Shown in pieces: positions 52,120-60,739 of a DNA stretch of 64,000 nucleotides (position 1 is the stretch's first letter; each line of letters starts with the position of its first letter). Source of the stretch: Sphingomonas sp. FARSPH (GTDB lineage: Bacteria; Pseudomonadota; Alphaproteobacteria; Sphingomonadales; Sphingomonadaceae); assembly GCF_003355005.1 (NCBI RefSeq), contig NZ_CP029985.1, positions 2,874,501-2,938,500 of the forward strand. The letters are read 5' to 3'. The notes below the pieces were generated by a model. It worked only from the letters and a program-made list of their open reading frames with translations. It was not told where the DNA came from and did no database searches. Both the position numbers and the translations under genes were made by a program.

Positions 52120-52196
52120 GCGCCCGTAGCTCAGCTGGATAGAGCATCAGACTACGAATCTGAGGGTCGGACGTTCGAATCGTTCCGGGCGCGCCA
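52120..52196 (+). tRNA. tRNA-Arg (anticodon ACG)
   Basis: Complete cloverleaf of 77 bases: acceptor stem GCGCCCG / CGGGCGC, D-arm with AGCTCAGCTGGATAGAGC, anticodon stem TCAGA / TCTGA around loop CTACGAA (anticodon ACG), T-arm GGACG-TTCGAAT-CGTTC, discriminator G and encoded CCA. The first anticodon base is normally converted to inosine to read CGU, CGC and CGA. A terminator follows at once. Confidence 0.97.
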
Positions 52197-52201
52197 AAAC
52201 A

Positions 52202-52234
52202 CCCCGCCGGGTCGCATGACCGGGCGGGGTTTTT
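52202..52234 (+). terminator. Terminator of tRNA-Arg
   Basis: Stem CCCCGCC-G-GGTC / GACC-G-GGCGGGG with one mismatch and loop GCAT, followed by TTTTT, five bases after the tRNA CCA end. Confidence 0.9.
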
Positions 52235-52322
52235 GCTGTCTGGGCGCCACGAGTGCGCCTGCCGCACGCCCTGAATCGCGCGCCGCACTCGCTTCCGTGG
52301 CGCGACCGGTTAAAGCGGCGCG

Positions 52323-53291
52323 ATGCTCCGTCGCCTGGTCTCCTTCGCCGAACCGTTCATCCTGTTGCTGCTGGCAACCGTCCTGCTCGCCTCGCTGCTG
52401 CCACCGCGGGGGGCGATGGCCGCCGTGGTGGCAAGCGCCGCGGACGTCGGCATCGTACTGCTGTTCTTCCTCCACGGCGCGAAGCTGTCGCGCGAGGCGA
52501 TCTGGCAGGGCGCGCGCAACTGGCGGCTTCACCTTGCGGTATTTCTGACCACGTTCGCGGTCTTTCCGGTGCTGGGTCTTGTGCTGCGCCACGCGCCCGG
52601 CATCACGCCGCTGGTCGGCACCGGATTGCTGTTCCTGACGTTGCTTCCCTCGACGGTGCAATCGTCGATCGCGTTTACGGCCATCGCGCGCGGCAATGTC
52701 GCGGCGGCGGTGTGCAGCGCTTCCTTCTCCAACCTCATCGGCATTCTCGTCACCCCCGCGCTGGTCGCGCTGCTGATCGGCGGGATCGGCGGGGCGGGTG
52801 GCGGCGTGTCGACGTCGGCGGTGGAAGCGATCGTCTTCCAGCTGCTCGTACCTTTCGTCGCAGGCCATATGCTGCGCCCCTGGATCGGCGGGATGGTTGC
52901 GCGGTGGAAGGGCGTGGTCGGCATCGTCGATCGCGGCTCGATCCTGCTCGTTGTCTATTCCGCATTCGGCGCCGCGGTGGTGGAGGGGCTGTGGCACAAG
53001 GTATCGCCGCGCGATCTCGCGCTAATCGGCGGGCTGTGCCTCCTGCTGCTCGCCGTGGTGCTGGCGTTCACCTGGGCAGCGGGCCGCGCGCTGCGCTTCT
53101 CGCGCGAGGATGCGATCGTGTTGCTGTTCTGCGGGTCGAAGAAGAGCCTTGCGTCGGGCGTGCCGATGGCCGGCGTCTTGTTCGCCCCGGCCGAGGTCGG
53201 TGTGGTCCTGCTACCGGTGATGCTGTTCCATCAGATCCAGCTTATCGCCTGCGCCGTCATCGCGCGGCGCTACGCGGACGCTACCGCCTGA
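52323..53291 (+). CDS. Bile acid:sodium symporter-family transporter (SBF-like)
   Basis: Integral membrane protein of 322 residues with about ten hydrophobic segments, of the SBF-like/YfeH branch of the BASS superfamily. Diagnostic segments are ADVGIVLLFFLHGAKLSREA (about 40-59), LLPSTVQSSIAFTAIARGN (about 104-122) with the substrate-site Ser/Thr, and LFCGSKKSLASGVPMAGVLF. Substrates in this branch are poorly known and may be organic anions. The spacer after the tRNA terminator is short. Convergent with cysQ, 23 bases apart. Confidence 0.9.
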   Translation: MLRRLVSFAEPFILLLLATVLLASLLPPRGAMAAVVASAADVGIVLLFFLHGAKLSREAIWQGARNWRLHLAVFLTTFAVFPVLGLVLRHAPGITPLVGTGLLFLTLLPSTVQSSIAFTAIARGNVAAAVCSASFSNLIGILVTPALVALLIGGIGGAGGGVSTSAVEAIVFQLLVPFVAGHMLRPWIGGMVARWKGVVGIVDRGSILLVVYSAFGAAVVEGLWHKVSPRDLALIGGLCLLLLAVVLAFTWAAGRALRFSREDAIVLLFCGSKKSLASGVPMAGVLFAPAEVGVVLLPVMLFHQIQLIACAVIARRYADATA

Positions 53292-53314
53292 CCCGAGCGC
53301 CGCTGGATCGGCCT

Positions 53315-54049
53315 TCAGAGATTAGCGGCAATCGCCGCGAGCACCGCCGGCGCGAGCTCGGGCCGGCAGATCAGCAGGTCGGGCAGCAAGGGGTCGGCGC
53401 AATTGTAGACGAGCGGACTGCCGTCGATCCGCGACGCGTGCAGCCCCGCCGCCAGCGCGACCGCCGCCGGCGCGCAATTGTCCCACTCATATTGGCCGCC
53501 GTCGTGCAGATAGATGTCGGCGGTGCCGTCCACGACCGCCATCGCCTTGACGCCGGCAGAGCCCATGCCGTGCCGCGTCGCGTCCAGCGCGGCGCCGACC
53601 TGATGCACCAGCTCGGACGCGCGCGTTCGGCTGACCACCATGCGCGGCGGCGTCCCGCACCGCGTCGCGGCGCGGCTCGCTTGCGCCGTGGTGTATACCC
53701 GCCGCTGCGTCGGGATCGCGACCGCGCCGATCGCGGGGCGGCCATCGATCGCCAGCCCGACATGCACCGCCCAATCGTCCAGCCCGTCCGCATAGTCGCG
53801 CGTGCCGTCCAGCGGATCGACGATCCACACGCGCCGCGCACCGCACCGCGCCCGGTCGTCGAGCGCCTCTTCGGACAGAATGAAATCGTCCGGCCGCGCC
53901 GTGCGCAGCCGCTGCAGGATCAGCGCATTCGCCTCGGCGTCGCCCGCATCGCCGAGCGCCTTGCCGCTGATGCCGCCGCGCGCACGAACCGCGAGCAGCA
54001 ACTCGCCCGCTTCCTCGGCAATGGCGGCGGCGAGATCGACGTCGGTCAC
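53315..54049 (-). CDS. cysQ: 3'(2'),5'-bisphosphate nucleotidase CysQ
   Basis: Inositol-monophosphatase-fold enzyme, 244 residues, that recycles PAP produced downstream of PAPS. Metal-binding motifs: SEEALDD (Glu-Glu near residue 65), WIVDPLDGTRDY (DPxDGT, about 80-91) and QYEWDNCAPAAVALAAGL (WDxxAP, near residue 190). Its position as last gene of the cysD-cysNC operon supports this assignment over a generic inositol phosphatase. GTG start overlapping the cysNC stop (GTGA); an in-frame GTG five codons upstream is also possible. Confidence 0.93.
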   Translation of the reverse strand: MTDVDLAAAIAEEAGELLLAVRARGGISGKALGDAGDAEANALILQRLRTARPDDFILSEEALDDRARCGARRVWIVDPLDGTRDYADGLDDWAVHVGLAIDGRPAIGAVAIPTQRRVYTTAQASRAATRCGTPPRMVVSRTRASELVHQVGAALDATRHGMGSAGVKAMAVVDGTADIYLHDGGQYEWDNCAPAAVALAAGLHASRIDGSPLVYNCADPLLPDLLICRPELAPAVLAAIAANL

Positions 54050-55959
54050 AGTTCGAAGCTCCACACGCCCAGCACATGCTCGACGATCCGTTCGGCGGCA
54101 GCTTCGGCGCTTTCGATGCGCGTGTCGACCCGGATGTCGGGCCGCTCTGGCGCTTCATAAGGGCTGGAGATGCCGGTGAAATGCGCGATCTCCCCCGCGC
54201 GCGCCTTGGCGTAGAGGCCCTTCACGTCGCGCGCCTCGGCATCCTCGATCGGCGTGTCTACGAAAATCTCGACGAACTCGCCCGCGGGCAACAGGCTACG
54301 CACCATCTCGCGCTCCGCCCGGAACGGCGAGATGAAGGCCGTGAGCACGATCAGGCCGGCATCGCACATCAGCTTCGCGACCTCGCCGACGCGGCGGATA
54401 TTCTCCACCCGGTCGGCGTCGCTGAAGCCCAGATCGCGGTTCAGGCCGTGGCGGATATTGTCGCCGTCGAGCAGGAAGCTGTGCCGGCCAAGCGCATGCA
54501 ATTTCTTCTCGACGAGGTTGGCGATCGTCGACTTGCCCGACCCGGAAAGACCCGTGAACCACAACAGGCGCGGCGACTGGCCCTTCTGGCGCGCATGCGC
54601 GTCGCGGCCGATCTCGATCGCCTGCCAATGCACGTTCTGCGCGCGGCGCAGCGCGTGGGCGATCATCCCTGCCGCGACGGTCGCGTTCGTCTCGCGGTCG
54701 ATCAGGATGAACGCGCCCAGCACCGGGTCTTCGGCATAGGGGGCGAAGGCGATGCCGGCATCGGTCTGCACCTCGACCACGCCGATGTCGTTGAGCGCCA
54801 GCGTCGCGGCGGCGAGCTTCGCCTGCGTGTTGACGTCGACGACATACTCGGGCGCGCGTACGCTCGCGCCGACCGTGCGCGTTCCGATCTTCAGCCAGTA
54901 TCCGCGACCGGGCACCAGGGGCGTATCCGCCATCCAGACCATCGTTGCCTCGAACTGGTCCGCGACTCCCGGTGCGTCGGCCGCGCTTGCGATGACGTCG
55001 CCGCGCGAGCAATCGACCTCGTCTGCCAGCACCAGCGTCACCGCCTCGCCCGCGACGGCGCGCTCGCGGTCGCCGTCGAAGGTAACGATCCGGGCGATGC
55101 GCGTCGTACGGCCCGACGGCACGATGCGCACCGCGTCGCCCACCGCGACCCGCCCGCGCACGATCGTGCCGGCAAAGCCACGGAAATCGAGGTCGGGGCG
55201 ATTGACCCACTGCACGGGGAAGCGGAACGGCCCCGCCGCGGCCCGATCCGCCTCCACCGCGACGCTTTCCAGATGCGCCAACAGAGCGGGGCCGCGGTAC
55301 CAGGGCATCGCATCCGATCGCGTGGTGACGTTGGCGCCGGTCAGACCCGACAGCGGGATGGCGGTGAAGTCGGCGATGCCGATCCCGCGCGCAAACGCTG
55401 CATAATCGGCGACGATGGCCTCGAACGTCGCCTGGTCGTGCCCGACGAGATCCATCTTGTTCACCGCCAGCACGATGTGCCGGATGCCGATCAAGTGCGC
55501 GAGAAACGAATGGCGCCGCGTCTGCGTCAGCACGCCCTTGCGCGCGTCGATCAGGATGACCGCGAGATCGGCGGTGCTCGCGCCGGTGATCATGTTGCGG
55601 GTATATTGTTCGTGGCCGGGCGTGTCCGCGACGACGAACTTGCGCCGCTCCGTCGCGAAGAAGCGATAGGCGACGTCGATCGTAATGCCCTGTTCGCGCT
55701 CGGCGGCAAGGCCATCGACGAGCAGCGCGAAATCGATATTCTGTCCCTGCGTCCCGACGCGCCGGCTGTCCGCCTCCAGCTGGCTCAGCTGATCCTCGAA
55801 AATCGTCTTCGAATCGTAGAGCAGGCGGCCGATCAGCGTCGATTTGCCGTCGTCGACCGATCCGCACGTGATGAAACGCAGCATCGACCTGTGCGCATGC
55901 ACCTCGAGATAGGTGTGGATGTCCGCGGCGATCAGCGCATCGGGGGTATAGGCGGTCAT
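54046..55959 (-). CDS. cysNC: Bifunctional sulfate adenylyltransferase subunit 1 / APS kinase
   Basis: Fusion protein of 637 residues. Residues 1-460 are CysN, a GTPase driving APS formation with CysD: G1 GSVDDGKST (33-41), DTPGHEQYTRNM and NKMD are all present. Residues about 470-637 are CysC, which phosphorylates APS to PAPS: Walker A FTGLSGSGKSTIANLVEKK and LLDGDNIRHGLNRDLGFSD. The CysNC fusion is common in alphaproteobacteria and in rhizobial NodQ. The ATG overlaps the cysD stop by one base. Confidence 0.97.
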   Translation of the reverse strand: MTAYTPDALIAADIHTYLEVHAHRSMLRFITCGSVDDGKSTLIGRLLYDSKTIFEDQLSQLEADSRRVGTQGQNIDFALLVDGLAAEREQGITIDVAYRFFATERRKFVVADTPGHEQYTRNMITGASTADLAVILIDARKGVLTQTRRHSFLAHLIGIRHIVLAVNKMDLVGHDQATFEAIVADYAAFARGIGIADFTAIPLSGLTGANVTTRSDAMPWYRGPALLAHLESVAVEADRAAAGPFRFPVQWVNRPDLDFRGFAGTIVRGRVAVGDAVRIVPSGRTTRIARIVTFDGDRERAVAGEAVTLVLADEVDCSRGDVIASAADAPGVADQFEATMVWMADTPLVPGRGYWLKIGTRTVGASVRAPEYVVDVNTQAKLAAATLALNDIGVVEVQTDAGIAFAPYAEDPVLGAFILIDRETNATVAAGMIAHALRRAQNVHWQAIEIGRDAHARQKGQSPRLLWFTGLSGSGKSTIANLVEKKLHALGRHSFLLDGDNIRHGLNRDLGFSDADRVENIRRVGEVAKLMCDAGLIVLTAFISPFRAEREMVRSLLPAGEFVEIFVDTPIEDAEARDVKGLYAKARAGEIAHFTGISSPYEAPERPDIRVDTRIESAEAAAERIVEHVLGVWSFEL

Positions 55960-56858
55960 CAGAAATACCCCTCGCGCTTCTTCTTCTCCATACTCGCGGC
56001 CTGGTCGTGATCGATCGCGCGGCCCTGCCGCTCCGACGTGGTGGTCAGCAGCATCTCCTGGATGATCGCGGGCAGGGTATCCGCCTCGCTCTCGACCGCG
56101 CCGGTCAGCGGATAGCAGCCGAGCGTGCGGAAGCGGATCGAGCGCTCGACGGGCACCTCGCCGGGACGCAGGCGGAACCGGTCGTCGTCGACCATCAGGA
56201 TCATCCCGTCGCGCTCCACAGTCGGGCGGGGCGCGGCGAAATAGAGCGGGACGATCTCGATCCCTTCGCGCAGGATATATTGCCAGATGTCGAGTTCGGT
56301 CCAGTTGGACAGCGGAAAGACGCGGATGCTCTCGCCACGGTGGATACGCGCATTGTACAGCGACCATATTTCCGGCCGCTGCGCCTTGGGATCCCAGCCC
56401 TGGCTTGCGGAGCGGAACGAGAAGATGCGCTCCTTCGCGCGGCTTTTTTCCTCATCCCGGCGCGCGCCCCCGAAGGCGACGTCGAACCCGCCCGCGCGCA
56501 GCGCCTGTTTCAACCCTTCGGTCTTCCATACATCGGTGTGGCGGCTGCCGTGATCGAACGGGTTGATGCCCGCCGCCTCCGCCTCAGGGTTGCGATGGAC
56601 GATCAGCCGCATGCCCGCATCCGCCGCCGCCTTGTCGCGCAGCGCGTACATCGCGCGGAATTTCCACGTCGTATCGACATGAAGCAACGGGAAGGGCGGC
56701 GTCGCGGGGTGAAAAGCCTTGCGCGCGAGATGCAGCATCACCGCCGAATCCTTGCCCACGGAATAGAGCATCACCGGCGCTTCCGCCTCGGCGACGACTT
56801 CCCGCAGGATATGGATACTCTCGGCTTCCAGCCGCTGCAGATGGGTCAACCCGGTCAT
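55959..56858 (-). CDS. cysD: Sulfate adenylyltransferase subunit 2
   Basis: Catalytic subunit that adenylates sulfate to APS; 299 residues, PAPS-reductase-like PP-loop fold. The PP-loop is PVMLYSVGKDSAVMLHLARK (about residues 28-47). FDVAFGGARRDEEKSRAKER, LSNWTELDIWQYI and FRTLGCYPLTGAVES are family hallmarks. The C-terminus SMEKKKREGYF is the classic CysD end. First gene of the cysD-cysNC-cysQ operon. A promoter should lie in the 60-base spacer upstream; none is obvious to me. Confidence 0.97.
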   Translation of the reverse strand: MTGLTHLQRLEAESIHILREVVAEAEAPVMLYSVGKDSAVMLHLARKAFHPATPPFPLLHVDTTWKFRAMYALRDKAAADAGMRLIVHRNPEAEAAGINPFDHGSRHTDVWKTEGLKQALRAGGFDVAFGGARRDEEKSRAKERIFSFRSASQGWDPKAQRPEIWSLYNARIHRGESIRVFPLSNWTELDIWQYILREGIEIVPLYFAAPRPTVERDGMILMVDDDRFRLRPGEVPVERSIRFRTLGCYPLTGAVESEADTLPAIIQEMLLTTTSERQGRAIDHDQAASMEKKKREGYF

Positions 56859-56925
56859 GGACGCCCGACATAGGGTCCGCTTGCGCGGATGCGACCAACT
56901 TATCCTGTTGCGCGCAAAAGCCGTG

Positions 56926-57144
56926 TCACTCGTACCGGCGCCGCTCGACCGTATCGATCAGGATGCCGCCGACCATGAACACCGACAACGGGCAGACCGC
57001 GAACAACAGCCATCCGCCGAACCCCGGGTATAGGTCGAGGTAGTGGACACCCCGCGCGACCGCCCCCGTGGCGAGCGCGTAGATGACGAGGAATGCCTCG
57101 AACTTCGTCTTGATCGTGAACAGTCGCTTGATCCGGTCCCACAT
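56926..57144 (-). CDS. Small membrane protein, function unknown
   Basis: A 72-residue protein with a basic amphipathic start (MWDRIKRLFTIKTKFEAF) and two hydrophobic segments (about 18-32 and 44-64, LLFAVCPLSVFMVGGILID), ending in the charged TVERRRYE. The codon pattern is that of a real gene. It lies upstream of cysD on the same strand, 67 bases away, and could be co-transcribed with it, but nothing in the sequence suggests a role in sulfate use. No family recognised. No strong ribosome-binding site precedes the ATG. Confidence 0.7.
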   Translation of the reverse strand: MWDRIKRLFTIKTKFEAFLVIYALATGAVARGVHYLDLYPGFGGWLLFAVCPLSVFMVGGILIDTVERRRYE

Positions 57145-57197
57145 GCCGCATCGTTAAGCAAAGGTGATGCCAACGGCGGATTTACGTGGCTTGCCCG

Positions 57198-58460
57198 TTA
57201 TCGGCGATGGTTAATCGTAAGGTAACCCGACAGGTCGAGCGTCTCGAGCAGCGCTGCATGCGCCGCCTCGATCTGCGCGACGAGCGCGGGGTCGGCGAGC
57301 GCGGCGGGGTCGATCGCCTCGGGCCAGTGCGCCTCCACGACCGCCTCGATCCGGGCGATGCGGGCGGCATCGACGAGGAAGCGGGGATCGATCCGCGCCG
57401 GGTCGGCGACGACGCGCAGCCGCAGGCACGCGGGGCCGCCGCCATTCGCCATCGACTGTTTGACATCGACCACCTCGACGCGCCGGATCGGCCCGTTGCC
57501 GGCGCGATGCGCCTCCAGCCAGCGCCAGACGGCGGCATTCGCCCGTGCCTCTGTCGGGACGATCAGCGTCGGACCATCCGCAGTGGTGACGAGCTGCGCG
57601 TTGAACAGATAGGAGGCGATGGCGTCCGCCAGCGACACCGCCGCCGCCGGCACCTCGACGATCTCCACCTCGGGCAGCAGGCGCCGGAGGTCGGCGTAGA
57701 AGCCGTCCCGGTCGGCGAACGCCTGTTCGTGCGCGAACAGCACGCGCTCGTTCGCCACCGCGACGACGTCGTTGTGAAAGGCGCCCGCCGCGATCGCTTC
57801 GGATGACTGTTCGACGAACAGCGTGCGCGCGGGGTCGAGACCGTGCCGCCGCGCCACCGCCGCGCTCGCTTCGGGATGCTGGCGGGCGGGGAAGGGGCCG
57901 CCGGCGAGCGTATAGACGAACACCTCGATCCCCGGCGCGCCATGCTGCGGACACAGGCGCATGTGGTTCGCCGCGCCCTCGTCGCCGAACGGCGGCGGGA
58001 CGGCCTCGTGCACCACGAACGCGGGGTCGGCGAAGGCCAGCCGCAGCTGCGCCAGCGTTTCGGGCCATTCGTGGCTGCGATGCGGCATCGTCATCAGATT
58101 GGCGACCGAGAGGTGGCAGCGGCCGTCCGCGGTATCGGGCGCGGGCGAGACGGTCGCCGCATTCGCCGCCCACATCGCCGATGCCGACATCGCCTGCGCC
58201 CGCAGCAGCGGCGGCGCATCGGCATAATGTGTGCCCAGCCTCGCCAGCCAGTCATGATCCGGCCGCCGATGCGGCAGCAGCACGCCCTGCGTCAGCCCCA
58301 GCGCCAGATTGGCGCGCATCTTCGCCAGCCCTTCCAGCGCCGCGGCGCGCGGGTGCGAGATCCGCCCCGCATTGTGCGTCGCCGCCAGATTGCCCGCGGA
58401 CAGGCCCGCATAATTGTGGCTCGGCCCGACGATCCCGTCGAAATTGATTTCAGTCAGCAT
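57198..58460 (-). CDS. astB: N-succinylarginine dihydrolase
   Basis: Second step of the arginine succinyltransferase pathway: hydrolyses N2-succinylarginine to N2-succinylornithine, ammonia and CO2. 420 residues. EINFDGIVGPSHNYAGLSAG at the N-terminus is diagnostic. AAGAFHNDVVAVANERVLF holds the catalytic His, and ANGGGPACLRLRVV near 360 holds the catalytic Cys of the amidinotransferase-type fold. The start at MLTEINFDG was chosen. Five bases separate it from astA. Last gene of the unit; astC and astD are not in this window. Confidence 0.96.
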   Translation of the reverse strand: MLTEINFDGIVGPSHNYAGLSAGNLAATHNAGRISHPRAAALEGLAKMRANLALGLTQGVLLPHRRPDHDWLARLGTHYADAPPLLRAQAMSASAMWAANAATVSPAPDTADGRCHLSVANLMTMPHRSHEWPETLAQLRLAFADPAFVVHEAVPPPFGDEGAANHMRLCPQHGAPGIEVFVYTLAGGPFPARQHPEASAAVARRHGLDPARTLFVEQSSEAIAAGAFHNDVVAVANERVLFAHEQAFADRDGFYADLRRLLPEVEIVEVPAAAVSLADAIASYLFNAQLVTTADGPTLIVPTEARANAAVWRWLEAHRAGNGPIRRVEVVDVKQSMANGGGPACLRLRVVADPARIDPRFLVDAARIARIEAVVEAHWPEAIDPAALADPALVAQIEAAHAALLETLDLSGYLTINHRR

Positions 58461-58465
58461 AACGA

Positions 58466-59485
58466 TCACCACCGCGGTACGTGGAGCACGACGTCATCCT
58501 CGCGCACGTCGAGCAGCGTGGCGCATCCCGCCGACAGCGCGATATCCTCGCCGACCTCGCGCACGTTGCCAAAGGCGCAGCGGAAATCGCTGAGCTGCCC
58601 GATCGCGACGAGCGATTCGACCCCGCCGTCGTCCTCGTCGATCACGAGGACCCGGCTCGCCTTGGCCCCCACGATCGAACGGACGCGGTCCGTCCGCGCG
58701 GTCATCGTCGGACCACCGTCGAAGATGTCGACGTAATTCTCGAAATGGAAGCCTTCGTTCTCCAGCATCCGCATCGCCGCCCGCCCGCTGGGATGCGGCA
58801 GGCCGATCGCGCCGCGCGCGGCCTCGGACAGCATCGCGATATAGATCGGATGCTTGGGCATCAGGTCGGCGATGAACTGGTGGCCGTTGATCGCATTGAA
58901 CTGGTCAGCGTCCTGAAAGGTCATGCCGAAGAACCGGCCCGCGAGCCCGTCCCAGAAGGGCGATCCGCCGGCCTCGTCGATCACGCCGCGCAGTTCGGCG
59001 AGGATGCGGTCCGCGAACCGGTCGCGATGCGCGCGAATGAACAGGTAGCGGCTGCGCGCGAGCAGCAGGCCGAGGCCGCCCGCCCGTTCGCCGGGATGCA
59101 GAAACAGGCCGCCGACTTCGCACGATCCTTCGAGGTCCGTGGTCAGCGTCAGCATCTCGGCACGGAACGTCCGTCCCAGCTCGCGGCTATGCTGCGTCAG
59201 CGTACCGATCCGATAGCTGTAGAAGGGATGCTGCTGCCCCACCTGCGTGAAGATCTGGCTCGTCCCGCGCACCTCGCCCGTCACGGCATTTTCGAGGATC
59301 AGCACGAACAGTTCGTCGCGGATCGGGCCGCCGTCGTGCGCGATCGCTGCCGCGCTGCGCTCCAGCTTGGCGCGCAGCGCCTTGCGGTCGGGGGGCAGGT
59401 TGGTGAAGCCGCCCCCGGTCAGCTTCGCCATTTCGTACAGGTGCGGCAGGTCGCCCGGATGCGCGGCGCGAATGCGAAAGGTCAT
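58466..59485 (-). CDS. astA: Arginine N-succinyltransferase
   Basis: First step of arginine catabolism by the AST pathway, transferring succinyl from succinyl-CoA to arginine; 339 residues. RIRAAHPGDLPHLYEMAKLT at the start, GTSQIFTQVGQQHPFYSYRI, EVGGLFLHPGERAGGLGLLL and FRFIRAHRDRFADRILAELRG-like sequence (here YLFIRAHRDRFADRI) are characteristic. A single AstA subunit is present rather than the AruF/AruG pair of pseudomonads. ATG overlaps the stop of the preceding M20 hydrolase (ATGA). Confidence 0.96.
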   Translation of the reverse strand: MTFRIRAAHPGDLPHLYEMAKLTGGGFTNLPPDRKALRAKLERSAAAIAHDGGPIRDELFVLILENAVTGEVRGTSQIFTQVGQQHPFYSYRIGTLTQHSRELGRTFRAEMLTLTTDLEGSCEVGGLFLHPGERAGGLGLLLARSRYLFIRAHRDRFADRILAELRGVIDEAGGSPFWDGLAGRFFGMTFQDADQFNAINGHQFIADLMPKHPIYIAMLSEAARGAIGLPHPSGRAAMRMLENEGFHFENYVDIFDGGPTMTARTDRVRSIVGAKASRVLVIDEDDGGVESLVAIGQLSDFRCAFGNVREVGEDIALSAGCATLLDVREDDVVLHVPRW

Positions 59486-60690
59486 GCGTGGCCCCCAGCG
59501 AGGATGCGGCGGATCGTCAGGATCGACAGCGCCGCGCGCTCGACCAGGCTGTCCGCGATCAGGAATTCGTCGGCGGAATGGATCGCACCGCCGCGCACCC
59601 CCATCGTGTCGACGACGGGGACGCCGGCCGCGGCGATGTTGTTGCCGTCGCACACGCCGCCCGTCGTCCGCCAGCCGATCGGGATGCCGAGGTCGCGCCC
59701 CGCATCGGCGACGATGCCGAACAGGCGCTCGCTGTTTGCGTCCATCGGCTTGGGCGGGCGGTTGAAGCTGCCATGCGTGGTGATGGTCACGTCGTGCGCG
59801 GCGGCCACCGTGGCGACGGCGTCGCGGATCGCCGCGTCGGCGCGCGCGATCGCGTCCGGATCGCGCGGGCGAAGGTTGACGCGCAGCACCGCGAGGTCGG
59901 GGACGACGTTGTTCGGCCCGCCCCCGTCGATCCGCGCCGGGTTGACGCTGAGTCCGTCGCCCGTCGCCGCCGCCAGCCGCACGGCGATGGCGGATGCCGC
60001 GACGATCGCGTTGCGCCCGTCCTCCGGGTTGCGCCCGGCATGCGCGGCACGCCCGCGCACGACGATCGAGAAATTGCCCGTGCCGCCGCGCGCGCCCGCC
60101 AGCGTCCCGTCGGGCAGCGCGGGCTCGTACGTCAGCGCCGCGACCTTGCCGTGTGCCGCCTGCGCCAGCAGCGCGGCGGAGGATAGCGACCCCGTTTCTT
60201 CGTCCGAGTTGATGACGACCGCATATCCCAGCCGCGCCGCGCCGGCATCGCGTTCGATCGCCTGCAATGCGGCGAGCAGGACGCAGAGGCCCCCCTTCAT
60301 GTCGGCGACACCCGGACCATTGATGGTACCATCGTCGCGACGCGCGATCGTCTGGAACGGATGATCGACCGGATAGACGGTGTCCATGTGCCCGGTGAAC
60401 AGCATCTGCACCGGCGCGTCGGGCCTCACCGTCACGTGGAGGTGCCGGCCGTGCGCCAGCGGCGCAACGCTGCCGTCGGCGCCCACCGTGTCGACCGGCG
60501 CGGCATCGACCAGCGCAAGCTTGCCGGGGAGCGCCCCGAAGGCATCCGCCAGCACCGTCGCCATCCGCGCCAGGCCGGCGAGGTTGCGTGTCCCGCTGTT
60601 GATCGCCGCCCAGTCGCACGTGCGCGCGAGCATACCCGGTCCATCCAACGCCGCGATCACCGCCTGCGCCTCGCTCGTCATTCTCTCCAT
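59482..60690 (-). CDS. M20-family zinc hydrolase in the ast locus
   Basis: Metallohydrolase of the M20/carboxypeptidase G2 type, 402 residues. Metal ligands are visible: His in LFTGHMDTVYPV, bridging Asp in NGPGVADMKGG, Glu-Glu in VINSDEETGSLSS and His in GGAIHSADEFL. The dimerisation (lid) domain contains GRAAHAGRNPEDGRNAI. It heads the unit and overlaps astA by four bases. Members release acyl groups or glutamate from amino acids, so it may act on a succinylated intermediate and stand in for AstE; that is inference. The ATG nine codons-bases upstream of a second ATG (60681) was used. Confidence 0.88.
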   Translation of the reverse strand: MERMTSEAQAVIAALDGPGMLARTCDWAAINSGTRNLAGLARMATVLADAFGALPGKLALVDAAPVDTVGADGSVAPLAHGRHLHVTVRPDAPVQMLFTGHMDTVYPVDHPFQTIARRDDGTINGPGVADMKGGLCVLLAALQAIERDAGAARLGYAVVINSDEETGSLSSAALLAQAAHGKVAALTYEPALPDGTLAGARGGTGNFSIVVRGRAAHAGRNPEDGRNAIVAASAIAVRLAAATGDGLSVNPARIDGGGPNNVVPDLAVLRVNLRPRDPDAIARADAAIRDAVATVAAAHDVTITTHGSFNRPPKPMDANSERLFGIVADAGRDLGIPIGWRTTGGVCDGNNIAAAGVPVVDTMGVRGGAIHSADEFLIADSLVERAALSILTIRRILAGGHA

Positions 60691-60739
60691 CGCCGCCTGC
60701 TAGCCGAGGCGGCGTTGGAAGGGAAATGGCGAAGCGGCG

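Noticed and set aside
52120..52322. tRNA-Arg as a genomic-island attachment site
   Set aside because: The genes downstream are ordinary in composition, there is no integrase, and no repeat of the tRNA 3' end was noticed in the window.
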